This document shows, in pieces, positions 28,400 to 36,321 of a stretch of 64,000 bases of DNA. The notes beneath the pieces were generated by a model, which did no database searches, was not told the DNA's origin, and saw only the letters and a program-made list of their open reading frames with translations. Source of the stretch: Paraburkholderia fungorum (GTDB lineage Bacteria > Pseudomonadota > Gammaproteobacteria > Burkholderiales > Burkholderiaceae); the NCBI RefSeq assembly GCF_900099835.1, contig NZ_FNKP01000003.1:186001-250000 (forward strand). The letters are read 5' to 3'. The translations under genes and the position numbers were made by a program. How positions within the stretch are numbered: the first letter of the stretch is position 1; every line of letters starts with the position of its first letter.

Positions 28400-29069
28400 C
28401 GCCGGGCACTCCATAGCTCGGCGCCGTGGTCGGATCGAGTGCGCGCGTCACGTAGTCGTTCATCTGCGGGCGATACGCTTGCCACAGTGAATCGAGTTGG
28501 CCGATCGGATCGTGGTCGGCCCAATCTACCCGCAGATCGACCACCGGCCACACTTGCGTATCGGCGATCTTCAACGCGGCCGAATGTACCGGGCCTGCTT
28601 CCCCGCCTGCTTTCATCGCCGCGTGCAACGCCGCGAGCAGACGGTCGGCGAGCATGCCCTGCGCCGCTTCGAACGCTGTCGTCATCGCGTCGATCACATG
28701 CGGGCCGGCCAGCATGTTGCCCGCCGCGACGCACTGCTCGCCCGCCACCGCATGATGCACGCCGAGCGCTTGCTGGCCGGTGAATACCGCCGTGCGGCCT
28801 TGCGAATCGACCACCGTCACCTGACGATATTCGCTCCACGCCTGCTCGCTCAACGCCCGCTCGAGTGCGGCCTCGGGGCTCAGTTGCTCACGCTCGATCA
28901 GATCGAGAATCAACGGACCGAGCGCGGGCAGCGTGACATTTTGCGTCGCCACTGCGCCGACGCCCGCGCGCACCCACGGACAGCGCGCGCCAACCGAAAT
29001 ACTCGACGAACTGATGGCGATGCCGAGTTGACCCGTCTCACGGCAACGTCCGACGATCGAGAATGTCAT
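28392..29069 (-). CDS. DUF1028 domain protein (Ntn-hydrolase-like)
   Basis: A 225-residue DUF1028 protein beginning MTFSIVGRCRETGQLGIA, with the typical SISVGARCPWVRAGVGAVATQN and AVAGEQCVAAGNML blocks. The family has an Ntn-hydrolase-like fold, but its reaction is undefined. It lies between the RidA-like gene (11 bases apart) and argE (8-base overlap), so it is in the same operon and probably the same pathway. Confidence 0.85.
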   Translation of the reverse strand: MTFSIVGRCRETGQLGIAISSSSISVGARCPWVRAGVGAVATQNVTLPALGPLILDLIEREQLSPEAALERALSEQAWSEYRQVTVVDSQGRTAVFTGQQALGVHHAVAGEQCVAAGNMLAGPHVIDAMTTAFEAAQGMLADRLLAALHAAMKAGGEAGPVHSAALKIADTQVWPVVDLRVDWADHDPIGQLDSLWQAYRPQMNDYVTRALDPTTAPSYGVPGDE

Positions 29070-29079
29070 GCGTTGCTCC

Positions 29080-29511
29080 TTAGCTTTGCGACGGCGTCCA
29101 GTTATCGGGAATCACGGCGATTACGTCGATTTCCATCAGCCATTGCGGCTGCCCGAGCGCGCTCACGCACAGACCCGTGGAGATCGGAAAAACGCCCTTC
29201 AGCCACTTGCCGACTTCCTGATAAACCGGCTCACGGTAACGCGGATCGATGATGTACGTCGTCGTCTTGACGATGTGCGACATGTCGCTGCCCGCTTCTT
29301 CGAGCAGTTGCCTGACGTTCTTCATCGCCTGTTCGGCCTGTGCGCGCGGATCGCCCAGACCGACCAGGTTGCCGTCGAAATCGGTGCCGATCTGGCCGCG
29401 CACATACACCGTGTTGCCGGCGCGCACGGCCTGGCACAGGTCGTTGTCGAGCGTCTGATTCGGATACGTGTCTTTCGTGTTGAACATACGGATGCGGGTA
29501 TGGGTCGGCAT
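29080..29511 (-). CDS. RidA-like (YjgF/YER057c/UK114) protein lacking the catalytic arginine
   Basis: A 143-residue Rid-family protein. The core fold is visible (AVRAGNTVYVRGQIG, AEQAMKNVRQLLEEAGS, WLMEIDVIAVIP). Canonical RidA has an Arg in a PARS-type segment for imine deamination. Here the corresponding stretch at residues 109-120 is PISTGLCVSALG, without Arg. It therefore belongs to a divergent Rid subgroup, often found beside amine- or ring-cleaving oxygenases. ATG overlaps the upstream stop (TGATG), so translation is coupled. Confidence 0.88.
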   Translation of the reverse strand: MPTHTRIRMFNTKDTYPNQTLDNDLCQAVRAGNTVYVRGQIGTDFDGNLVGLGDPRAQAEQAMKNVRQLLEEAGSDMSHIVKTTTYIIDPRYREPVYQEVGKWLKGVFPISTGLCVSALGQPQWLMEIDVIAVIPDNWTPSQS

Positions 29512-30860
29512 CAGTTGACTCCCAGTTCGGTCGTGTTGGTGGTTTGCGTGTCGTTCCGCGCGGATTCAGCTTTCGCTGTGCGATCCGTGTCGGCTCGACG
29601 TTGGTCCGCGTCGCGATATTCGGCGTATTTGCGCTGCGTCGCGATGTGATCGGCGACATGCTTCGCGTCGTGCCACACGCCCCAGATGAATGACGAGCCG
29701 CGTCGTGACAGCCATGGCAAACCGAGGAAGTACACGCCTGGCTCCTTCGATACACCGCGCTGATGTTTCGGCTTGCCGTTCTCGTCGAAGGCGTCGACGT
29801 GCAGCCAGCTGTAATCGGTCGCATAACCCGTCGCCCAGATAATCGTGCGGATGCCTGCCTTCGCGAGATCCAGTTCGCGCAGCGGGTTCGTCACGCATGC
29901 GGGGTCGGACGGAATCACGCGCGCCAGCGGATCAGCGGGCAGATCGATACCGTTGCGTTCGATATAGGCGTCGGCGGCGTCGAGCAACGCGAACAGATTC
30001 TCGTCGCCGCGCCGGATGTTGTCGGCGAGATCCTGCTCGAATTGCACGGCACCGTCGTCGAACGATTTCGTCAGGCCGACGAGCGTGATGCCTTCATGCG
30101 CGAGGCGGCGGAAGTCGATGGTCTGACCGCCGTACGCGCCGCTGACGGCGATCGTCACGTGTTCGCGGCCGGGGCCGGCCTCTTCCTTGTCCCACTCGCC
30201 GAGCACGCCGAGCCACCAGCAGAAATCGCGATTGCGATACGCGCGCGGCGGACGGTCGTGTGCGCCGACCGACAGGTACACGTCGCGGCCCGCGCGATTC
30301 AGTTCGTCGGCGATCTGCGTGCCCGAGGAACCCGCGCCGATCACCAGCACCGCCCCTGCGGGCAATTGCGCGGGGTTACGATAGTCGGCCGAATGGATTT
30401 GCGTGAGGTTTGCGTCCTGCGGCGCGATCGGCGGAATCACGGGGCGCTGGAACGGCCCGGTCGCCACCACGACACGCTTCGCTTCGATCGTGCCTTCACT
30501 CGTTTCGACGATGAAGCCTGGACGCCCCTGCTGACGCTCGACACGCTTCACGTCGACACCGGTACGTACCGGCGCATTGAATTTTTTCGCGTAGGCGACG
30601 AAGTAATCCGCGACCTGCTCCTTGCCCGGGAACGCGTCCGGGTCAAGTGCTTCGAACTCCATGCCGGGGAACCGGTCATGCCAGGCGGGACCGTTTGCGA
30701 CCAGCGAATCCCAGCGGCCCGTGCGCCACCGTTCGGCGATCCGGTCGCGCTCCAGCACGAGGTGCGGAACACCTTGCCTGCTCAGGTGCTCGCTCGCTGC
30801 TACGCCGGCCTGACCGGCACCTACGATCACGGTGTCGATGGACAGTTTTTCAGCCGTCAT
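29511..30860 (-). CDS. FAD/NADPH flavoprotein monooxygenase (FMO/CzcO-like)
   Basis: A 449-residue flavoprotein. It has the FAD motif VIVGAGQAGVAASEHL (residues 11-26), a second dinucleotide motif VLVIGAGSSGTQIADEL (about 170) for NADPH, and the WATGYATDYSW segment typical of group B monooxygenases. Such enzymes oxygenate N or S atoms or carry out Baeyer-Villiger chemistry. The C-terminal 40 residues are charged and low-complexity. First gene of the operon with RidA-like, DUF1028 and deacylase; the combination suggests oxidation, then deamination or hydrolysis of a nitrogen compound. Confidence 0.88.
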   Translation of the reverse strand: MTAEKLSIDTVIVGAGQAGVAASEHLSRQGVPHLVLERDRIAERWRTGRWDSLVANGPAWHDRFPGMEFEALDPDAFPGKEQVADYFVAYAKKFNAPVRTGVDVKRVERQQGRPGFIVETSEGTIEAKRVVVATGPFQRPVIPPIAPQDANLTQIHSADYRNPAQLPAGAVLVIGAGSSGTQIADELNRAGRDVYLSVGAHDRPPRAYRNRDFCWWLGVLGEWDKEEAGPGREHVTIAVSGAYGGQTIDFRRLAHEGITLVGLTKSFDDGAVQFEQDLADNIRRGDENLFALLDAADAYIERNGIDLPADPLARVIPSDPACVTNPLRELDLAKAGIRTIIWATGYATDYSWLHVDAFDENGKPKHQRGVSKEPGVYFLGLPWLSRRGSSFIWGVWHDAKHVADHIATQRKYAEYRDADQRRADTDRTAKAESARNDTQTTNTTELGVN

Positions 30861-30986
30861 GGCTGCCTCCTATGAAAAACGACTTGATCCGTTATGGTCG
30901 GGGTGCGCTGCGCAACCCTCTTCCGACGACGACATAGCGACAGACTCTACGCGGCACGGACCTCAAACTAAAATACATTCAAAAAA

Positions 30987-31011
30987 TGCCATGCATTGTT
31001 TTTACCTATGC
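30987..31011 (+). promoter_or_regulatory. 25-bp regulator motif, copy A
   Basis: TGCnnTGCATnGTTTnTACCTATGC. It matches 21 of 25 bases with the copy at 33658-33682 and has the same orientation relative to the minus-strand gene it precedes (127 bp from the monooxygenase start). It holds an imperfect dyad GCATTG-N7-CTATGC. Probably the binding site of the LysR encoded at 31068. Confidence 0.6.
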
Positions 31012-31067
31012 AAGCTGCCGCGCGACGGCGGATAATGACGCTCTGCACGTCTTCACTGGAGATCTGG

Positions 31068-31997
31068 ATGGAAGGCTATCCGGTACGTTATTCGCTGCGT
31101 CAACTGCGCTACTTCGTCGTGACCGCAGAAACACTGTCGTTCACTGCCGCTGCGAAGCGTCTGCATATTTCGCAGCCGTCCATTTCCACGGCGCTCGCCG
31201 ATCTCGAAGAACTGTTCGGCGTGCAGCTCTTTATCCGCCATCACGCGAGCGGACTGTCGCTCACGCAGCCGGGCCGCGATCTGCTCGGCCACGCGCGCAA
31301 TCTGCTGAAAAACGCCGAAGAACTGCAACTCACCGCGCAGGAACTGGACGGCGGCATGTCCGGGTCCATCGCGCTCGGCTGCATGGTGTCGCTGGCGCCG
31401 CCGCTGTTGCCGGGCATCATCAGCCGCTTCGTTCAGGATCATCCGGGCATCACGTTCCGCACCACGGAGGCGCATCAGGACACGTTGCTGAGCGGTCTGC
31501 TGGACGGCTCGCTGGATATCGCGCTGACCTACAGCCTCGATCTCGCCGACGGCGTCACGTTCAATCCGCTGCTGACACTGCCCCCTTACGCGATCCTGCC
31601 GGGCACGCACCGCCTCGCGCGTGCGCGCAAGGTGTCGTTGCAGGATCTGCTTTCCGAGCCGTACGTGATGCTCGATCTGCCGCACAGCCGCGAGTATTTC
31701 TCGTCGCTGTTCGACGCGGTGGGCGGCCGGCCCATGCCGGCGTTCCGGTCGTCGCAGCCGGAAGTGGTGCGAGGCATGGTCGCGAACGGGCTCGGTTACA
31801 GCATTCTCAACTTCCCGCTGAAGTCGAACCGCACCGTCGACGGCGAAGGCTTCGTGATCAAGCAGTTCAAGGAGAGCGTGAACGCGACGACGCTCGGCAT
31901 CGCCATGTCGAATTCGATGAAGCCGCGCGAGGTGGTCAGGCGATTCTCAGCTTTCTGTGAGAGCTATATCCGGCGCCTGCACATCGGCCAGGGATAA
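31068..31997 (+). CDS. LysR-family transcriptional regulator
   Basis: A 309-residue LysR protein, divergent from the FAD monooxygenase operon. The winged helix is YSLRQLRYFVVTAETLSFTAAAKRLHISQPSISTALADLE (within residues 7-48); the effector domain follows. The ATG at 31068 has GGAG six bases upstream. Earlier in-frame starts at 31011 and 31035 lack one, and 31011 falls in the proposed operator. Likely regulator of the monooxygenase operon and, through the shared motif, of the NCS1 permease gene. Confidence 0.92.
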   Translation: MEGYPVRYSLRQLRYFVVTAETLSFTAAAKRLHISQPSISTALADLEELFGVQLFIRHHASGLSLTQPGRDLLGHARNLLKNAEELQLTAQELDGGMSGSIALGCMVSLAPPLLPGIISRFVQDHPGITFRTTEAHQDTLLSGLLDGSLDIALTYSLDLADGVTFNPLLTLPPYAILPGTHRLARARKVSLQDLLSEPYVMLDLPHSREYFSSLFDAVGGRPMPAFRSSQPEVVRGMVANGLGYSILNFPLKSNRTVDGEGFVIKQFKESVNATTLGIAMSNSMKPREVVRRFSAFCESYIRRLHIGQG

Positions 31998-32013
31998 GTT
32001 CGAGGCGGATGGC

Positions 32014-32052
32014 AAAAAGCCCGTCGGCAACGCAGGTTGCCGACGGGCTTTT
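32014..32052. terminator. Bidirectional intrinsic terminator
   Basis: Seventeen-bp perfect arms AAAAGCCCGTCGGCAAC and GTTGCCGACGGGCTTTT around a GCAG loop, with A-tract and T-tract at either end. It separates the convergent LysR and NCS1 genes and works in both directions. Confidence 0.95.
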
Positions 32053-32102
32053 CTGTTTGAACATCAGACGAATGTCACAACGCGCAAGGCGCGCCGCACT
32101 GA

Positions 32103-33512
32103 TTATCGCGCCGAAGCCACCGGTTGATTCTGGCGACGGCGATACGCGGTGTCGCGTGTAGCGAGCCACAGGTACAGCGGCGTCGTCACGACGATGCCCA
32201 CCAGCCACGACAGGTCCGCGCCATCCAGATGCGACGAGAACGAACCCACGTAGATCGGCGTATTCATGAACGGAATCTGCACCACGATACCGATTGCGTA
32301 AGCGATCAGCGCCTGCGGATTGAAGCGTCCGTAGATGCCGCCGTCCACGCGGAAGATCGATTCGATTTCGTACTGGCCTTTGTGGATCACGTAGAAGTCG
32401 ATCAGGTTGATCGCCGTCCACGGTACCAGCACGACCAGCAGCGCGAGCACGAGATCGACGAAGTGACCGATAAAGTCCTTCGACGCACCGACCGCAGCAA
32501 AACAGCACGCCACGAGAATGACGATGGACAGCACCGCACGCGCTCGCGCCGTCGGAATCCACCGGTACGCGAACGTCTGCAGAGACGTAATGACCGACAG
32601 TACCGCGCCGTACAGATTCAGCGCGTTGTGGCTGATCACGCTCAGCAGGAACAGCACCAGCATGATCGGGCCGATCGCGCCGGTCGATGTCCTGACGGCG
32701 TCCATCGTGTCGGCACCGGCCGGCACCGCGAGCACGGCCACGGCGCCGAATACGAACGCGAGCGTCGAGCCCAGCGAGCAGCCGAGATAGGTCGCCCAGA
32801 ACGTCGACGCGACGCCCACATCCTTGGGCAGATAGCGTGAATAGTCGGACACGTACGGCGCAAAAGCGATCTGCCAGAGCGCGGACAGCGACACTGTAGC
32901 GAGCCAGCCGGCGATGCTGAAACCACCGCGAGTCAGGAAATCGTCCGACTGCACGTGCGTCACGATGTAGCCGAATCCCACCACGATACCGATTCCGAGC
33001 ACCCATGTGCCGATCCGGTTCAGCATGTGTATGAATCGGTATCCGATGATGCCGATCAGCCCCGAACCCACTGCGCCGATCACGATGCCGACGCTCACCG
33101 GAATCGACGATTCGATGCCGTGCAGTGATTTACCCGCCAGCACGATGTTCGACGCGAAAAAGCCCACATACATGATGCCGGCGATCACCGTCACGAGTAG
33201 CGCGCCCCATGAGCCGAACTGCGCGCGGCTCTGGATCATCTGCGGAATACCCATCTGCGGGCCCTGCGCCGAATGCAGCGCCATCAGGATGCCGCCCAGC
33301 GCCTGCCCGACTATGATCGCGACGATGCCCCAAAAGAGATTGAGGTGATAGATCTGCACGCCGAGCGCGCCGGTCACGATCGGCAACGGCGCGATATTGC
33401 CGCCAAACCAGAGCGTGAAGAGATCGCGAACCTTGCCGTGCCGCTCGTTTTGCGGCACGTAACCGATCGTGTGTTTCTCGATCAGGGGAACCGTCATGCG
33501 GTCTTGAGCCAT
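32103..33512 (-). CDS. NCS1-family nucleobase/hydantoin/allantoin permease
   Basis: A 469-residue membrane transporter of the purine-cytosine permease family with twelve predicted segments. Seen are the N-terminal TIGYVPQNERHGKVRDLFTLWFGGNIAPLP region, PYVSDYSRYLP, and SHNALNLYGAVLS. ATG at 33512 is preferred (GGAG six bases upstream); the open frame continues to 33599. NCS1 proteins import cytosine, purines, allantoin or hydantoins, which fits an oxygenase/deacylase pathway for a nitrogen heterocycle or its breakdown product. Confidence 0.9.
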   Translation of the reverse strand: MAQDRMTVPLIEKHTIGYVPQNERHGKVRDLFTLWFGGNIAPLPIVTGALGVQIYHLNLFWGIVAIIVGQALGGILMALHSAQGPQMGIPQMIQSRAQFGSWGALLVTVIAGIMYVGFFASNIVLAGKSLHGIESSIPVSVGIVIGAVGSGLIGIIGYRFIHMLNRIGTWVLGIGIVVGFGYIVTHVQSDDFLTRGGFSIAGWLATVSLSALWQIAFAPYVSDYSRYLPKDVGVASTFWATYLGCSLGSTLAFVFGAVAVLAVPAGADTMDAVRTSTGAIGPIMLVLFLLSVISHNALNLYGAVLSVITSLQTFAYRWIPTARARAVLSIVILVACCFAAVGASKDFIGHFVDLVLALLVVLVPWTAINLIDFYVIHKGQYEIESIFRVDGGIYGRFNPQALIAYAIGIVVQIPFMNTPIYVGSFSSHLDGADLSWLVGIVVTTPLYLWLATRDTAYRRRQNQPVASAR

Positions 33513-33657
33513 ACGTCTCTCCAGTGTCTCCGTCGTATCGCGTACGAGACGAAAATTGATCAACCGGGCTGGGACTTCGATTAGTGAAATGTCCCCCAAC
33601 CCACGATGCGTCCGAATTTACTGACGCCAAATTTCGTTGACCAACACTGTTTTACGA

Positions 33658-33682
33658 TGCTTTGCATAGTTTCTACCTATGC
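33658..33682 (+). promoter_or_regulatory. 25-bp regulator motif, copy B
   Basis: Second copy of the motif at 30987-31011, here 146 bp upstream of the NCS1 permease start. It contains a perfect dyad GCATAG-N7-CTATGC, a size typical of LysR boxes. Sharing it places permease and oxygenase operon in one regulon. Confidence 0.6.
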
Positions 33683-33809
33683 GTAATGGGAATGTGAACG
33701 GAGATCGAAGCGCGTGGCAGGTTGTTCTGGTGACGATTTTCCCGAGCCGTGCCTGCCCTTCCCCAACATATCGCCAATGCCCAATTCCTCATACGTTGAA
33801 TGCGCCACA

Positions 33810-33841
33810 TAATTGGCGCGTTTAGAATGAGGCGCCAATTA
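33810..33841. promoter_or_regulatory. Inverted repeat just upstream of LysR gene
   Basis: TAATTGGCGC and GCGCCAATTA, perfect 10-bp arms, 12 bases apart, 42 bp before the GTG at 33883. Probable operator for autoregulation by that LysR protein. Confidence 0.5.
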
Positions 33842-33882
33842 ATCGTAAGGCCGATAAGTCTGGATGCCGTCAAGGAGTCAAA

Positions 33883-34791
33883 GTGGAAGTCAAATGGATT
33901 GAGGATTTCATCGCACTCGCACAGCACCAAAGTTTTTCGCGCGCGGCAGAACTTAGAAATGTGACTCAGTCGGGCCTGAGTCGCCGCATTCAGGCTCTGG
34001 AACAGTGGATCGGCGCGGAACTGATCGACCGCAGCAGCTTCCCCCCTACTCTTACTGCCGCTGGCAGGCTTTTTCGCGAAGCCGCCGAAGACGTCATCGG
34101 CAAGTTGCTCGACACGCGTGCAATCATTCGCAGCGAGCAACGCATGCCGGGCACTGCGCTGCAAATAGCGGCTGGGCATGCAATCTCCGTGGGCTTTGTA
34201 CCGGACTGGCTTCAATCGCTGCAGAGCCGCTTTAATGTGCAGCGAGTGCGGATCATACCGACCAATGTTCACGACTCGATTCTGATGCTCGTGAACTCCA
34301 ACTGTGAACTGATGCTCGCCTACGAGCATCCCGAACTGCCGCTGCATCTCGACTCGACACGCTATCCGTATCTCACTGTCGGCCGCGATGTATTCCTGCC
34401 GGTGTGTTCGTCAGACCCGCGCCTGACTCGCGCATTCAGACTTCCTGGCACGCTCGCGCGCCCTATTCCGCTTATCGCCTATAGCGCGACGACCTATTTC
34501 GGCCGATGCTTCGACCTGTTACTGCATCGCGCGAGTAAGAAACCGATCCTTAATCCGCATTTCGAATCCGATATGGCGGATGTACTCAAACGTCTGGTTC
34601 TCAATGGCGAAGGTATCGCGTGGCTGCCAAAGAGTCTGATCGAATCGGAACTCAATGATGGCTCGCTCGTGCCGGCAGGCGACAAGACATGGCAACTCGA
34701 TCTCGAACTGCGCCTCTATCGCGACCGGAACAACGACATGCCGTTGATCAACGATCTCTGGGACTACCTTCAATCCCGCCCGGCGGCATAG
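33883..34791 (+). CDS. LysR-family transcriptional regulator (HypT/YjiE-like N-terminus)
   Basis: A 302-residue LysR protein starting with GTG (AAGGAG five bases upstream). The N-terminus, WIEDFIALAQHQSFSRAAELRNVTQSGLSRRIQALEQWIGAELIDRS (residues 5-51), is of the subgroup that includes the hypochlorite regulator HypT, though relatives also control dicarboxylate or racemase genes. It converges with the racemase-symporter operon and is divergent from the NCS1 gene. Confidence 0.9.
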   Translation: MEVKWIEDFIALAQHQSFSRAAELRNVTQSGLSRRIQALEQWIGAELIDRSSFPPTLTAAGRLFREAAEDVIGKLLDTRAIIRSEQRMPGTALQIAAGHAISVGFVPDWLQSLQSRFNVQRVRIIPTNVHDSILMLVNSNCELMLAYEHPELPLHLDSTRYPYLTVGRDVFLPVCSSDPRLTRAFRLPGTLARPIPLIAYSATTYFGRCFDLLLHRASKKPILNPHFESDMADVLKRLVLNGEGIAWLPKSLIESELNDGSLVPAGDKTWQLDLELRLYRDRNNDMPLINDLWDYLQSRPAA

Positions 34792-34821
34792 ACGGTCCGG
34801 TCCCACGATTCGCCGAGATAC

Positions 34822-36321
34822 CTAAGCGGAACTCAGCGAGGCTAACCCGACAACTTCCGCCTGCATGTCGCCGCGCGCATACGCGACGCAACGCCGCGCG
34901 AGAATGTCGGTCGGATCGGCGAGCATTGCAATGCGTCCGCTCGACCCGCGTATCTCGCCTTGCTGCAGCAGCAACGGCAATTCGGTGCAGCCAAGAATGA
35001 TGACTTCGATACCGCGCCCGATCAGATCGTCGACTGCCTGCGTGATTTCATCCACGCATTCGCCGGTGGTATAGCCCGCCTTCACGCCACGCGGCCCGTA
35101 GATAGCGTTCATCACGCGAGCCTGCAGCGCAGGTCCCGGCACGACCTGCGTGAGACCGTGCGCTTCCAGCGCCTTCTGATAAACGCCGCTGACAATCGTG
35201 CCCGATGTCGCAAGCAGACCGACCTCCCGTAACGCCGGAAACGACTCGCGCAGATACGCGACCGTCACAGTCAGCATGTTGACGATCGGCACCTTCAAAT
35301 AAGGCTGAATCCGTTCGACGTACGCATGCGCGGTGTTACACGGAATCGCGATGATGTCGGCGTCACCCGCTTCGAGTTTCTTGCACGTCGCGTAAAGCGA
35401 GACCGTGGGGTCGGGTCCGTCGCCGATCAGATTCTCGGTGCGGTCGGGAATCTGCGGGTTCTGCTCGACCAGCAGTTTGATGTGATCCTGATCGCGCGAA
35501 GCCGGTGTGTTGCGCACGACTTTCTGCATGAAATCGATCGTCGCCGCAGGTCCCACGCCGCCTACCACGCCGACCTTGAAAACACGTCCTGGATGACCGT
35601 ACTCGCCACTCACGACATACTGTGCATACACGAGGTTCGAATCCAGCAAAGGTACGGACGAACGGTCGAGCTGGTCCGCAACGAGGCCGATCTCGGTGAG
35701 GCCCGGCACGATCACGTCCACGCGCTGCGCGGCCAGATCTTCGCAGGCCGCGCGCAGCAACTCCACCGGCAATCCGCTGAGTGTGCCGCTTTTTATGCCG
35801 TTTTCTCCGTACACGGCGCTCGTCACCGGATCGAGACCGTCCGCCTCGAAAGGTCGCGGATGAATCACTTCGAACTCGGGCTGCGTGAAGTAACGCTCGA
35901 AAAGCCCTGCATCACGCACATAGTCCGACGTGAGCACGCCGATGCGCCGCGCGGAAGGAAAACGCCGCCGCACATGAGCGCGAATCCCTTCGAGCATATC
36001 GACGATAGGCAGCGGCGAATTCTCCTGCAACTGGTCAATAAACGTGTGGCTCAGGAAGCACGGCAACACCACGGAGGCAATGCCGCGCTTCTCGAATTCG
36101 CGAATGGTGTCGAAGATATACAGCATGCGTTCGACAGTCGCCTCCCGCGAGCGCCCCGCATTGCGATACGGATGCTGCTCGAACACCAGATCGAAATGCT
36201 CGGCATCGTTGCTCGCCGGGGTGGCCTTGACCAGCTTGTAGAACACATCGGCGCTCGCCAGCGGCCCAAGACCGCCGATGATGCCGAGAGACCGCCGGGG
36301 CCGGGCTAACGGTTCCATCAT
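34822..36321 (-). CDS. Tandem-domain Asp/Glu(/hydantoin) racemase family protein
   Basis: A 499-residue protein made of two racemase units (about 10-240 and 247-490), each starting with a GGxGP motif (IIGGLGPLAS; VVGGVGPAAT). The C-terminal unit has both catalytic cysteines: Cys328 in PCNTAH and Cys445 in LGCTE. The N-terminal unit has Cys88 (LPCFLSH), but the second site reads PGLTE with Leu208 for Cys, so it is probably not an active two-base racemase. The start ATG overlaps the symporter stop (ATGA), so the two are coupled. Likely substrate: an acidic amino acid imported by the symporter. Confidence 0.9.
   Translation of the reverse strand: MMEPLARPRRSLGIIGGLGPLASADVFYKLVKATPASNDAEHFDLVFEQHPYRNAGRSREATVERMLYIFDTIREFEKRGIASVVLPCFLSHTFIDQLQENSPLPIVDMLEGIRAHVRRRFPSARRIGVLTSDYVRDAGLFERYFTQPEFEVIHPRPFEADGLDPVTSAVYGENGIKSGTLSGLPVELLRAACEDLAAQRVDVIVPGLTEIGLVADQLDRSSVPLLDSNLVYAQYVVSGEYGHPGRVFKVGVVGGVGPAATIDFMQKVVRNTPASRDQDHIKLLVEQNPQIPDRTENLIGDGPDPTVSLYATCKKLEAGDADIIAIPCNTAHAYVERIQPYLKVPIVNMLTVTVAYLRESFPALREVGLLATSGTIVSGVYQKALEAHGLTQVVPGPALQARVMNAIYGPRGVKAGYTTGECVDEITQAVDDLIGRGIEVIILGCTELPLLLQQGEIRGSSGRIAMLADPTDILARRCVAYARGDMQAEVVGLASLSSA

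Noticed and set aside
29763..30875. Plus-strand frame of 370 codons opposite the FAD monooxygenase
   Set aside because: Antisense of a gene with clear FAD and NADPH motifs; no features of its own.
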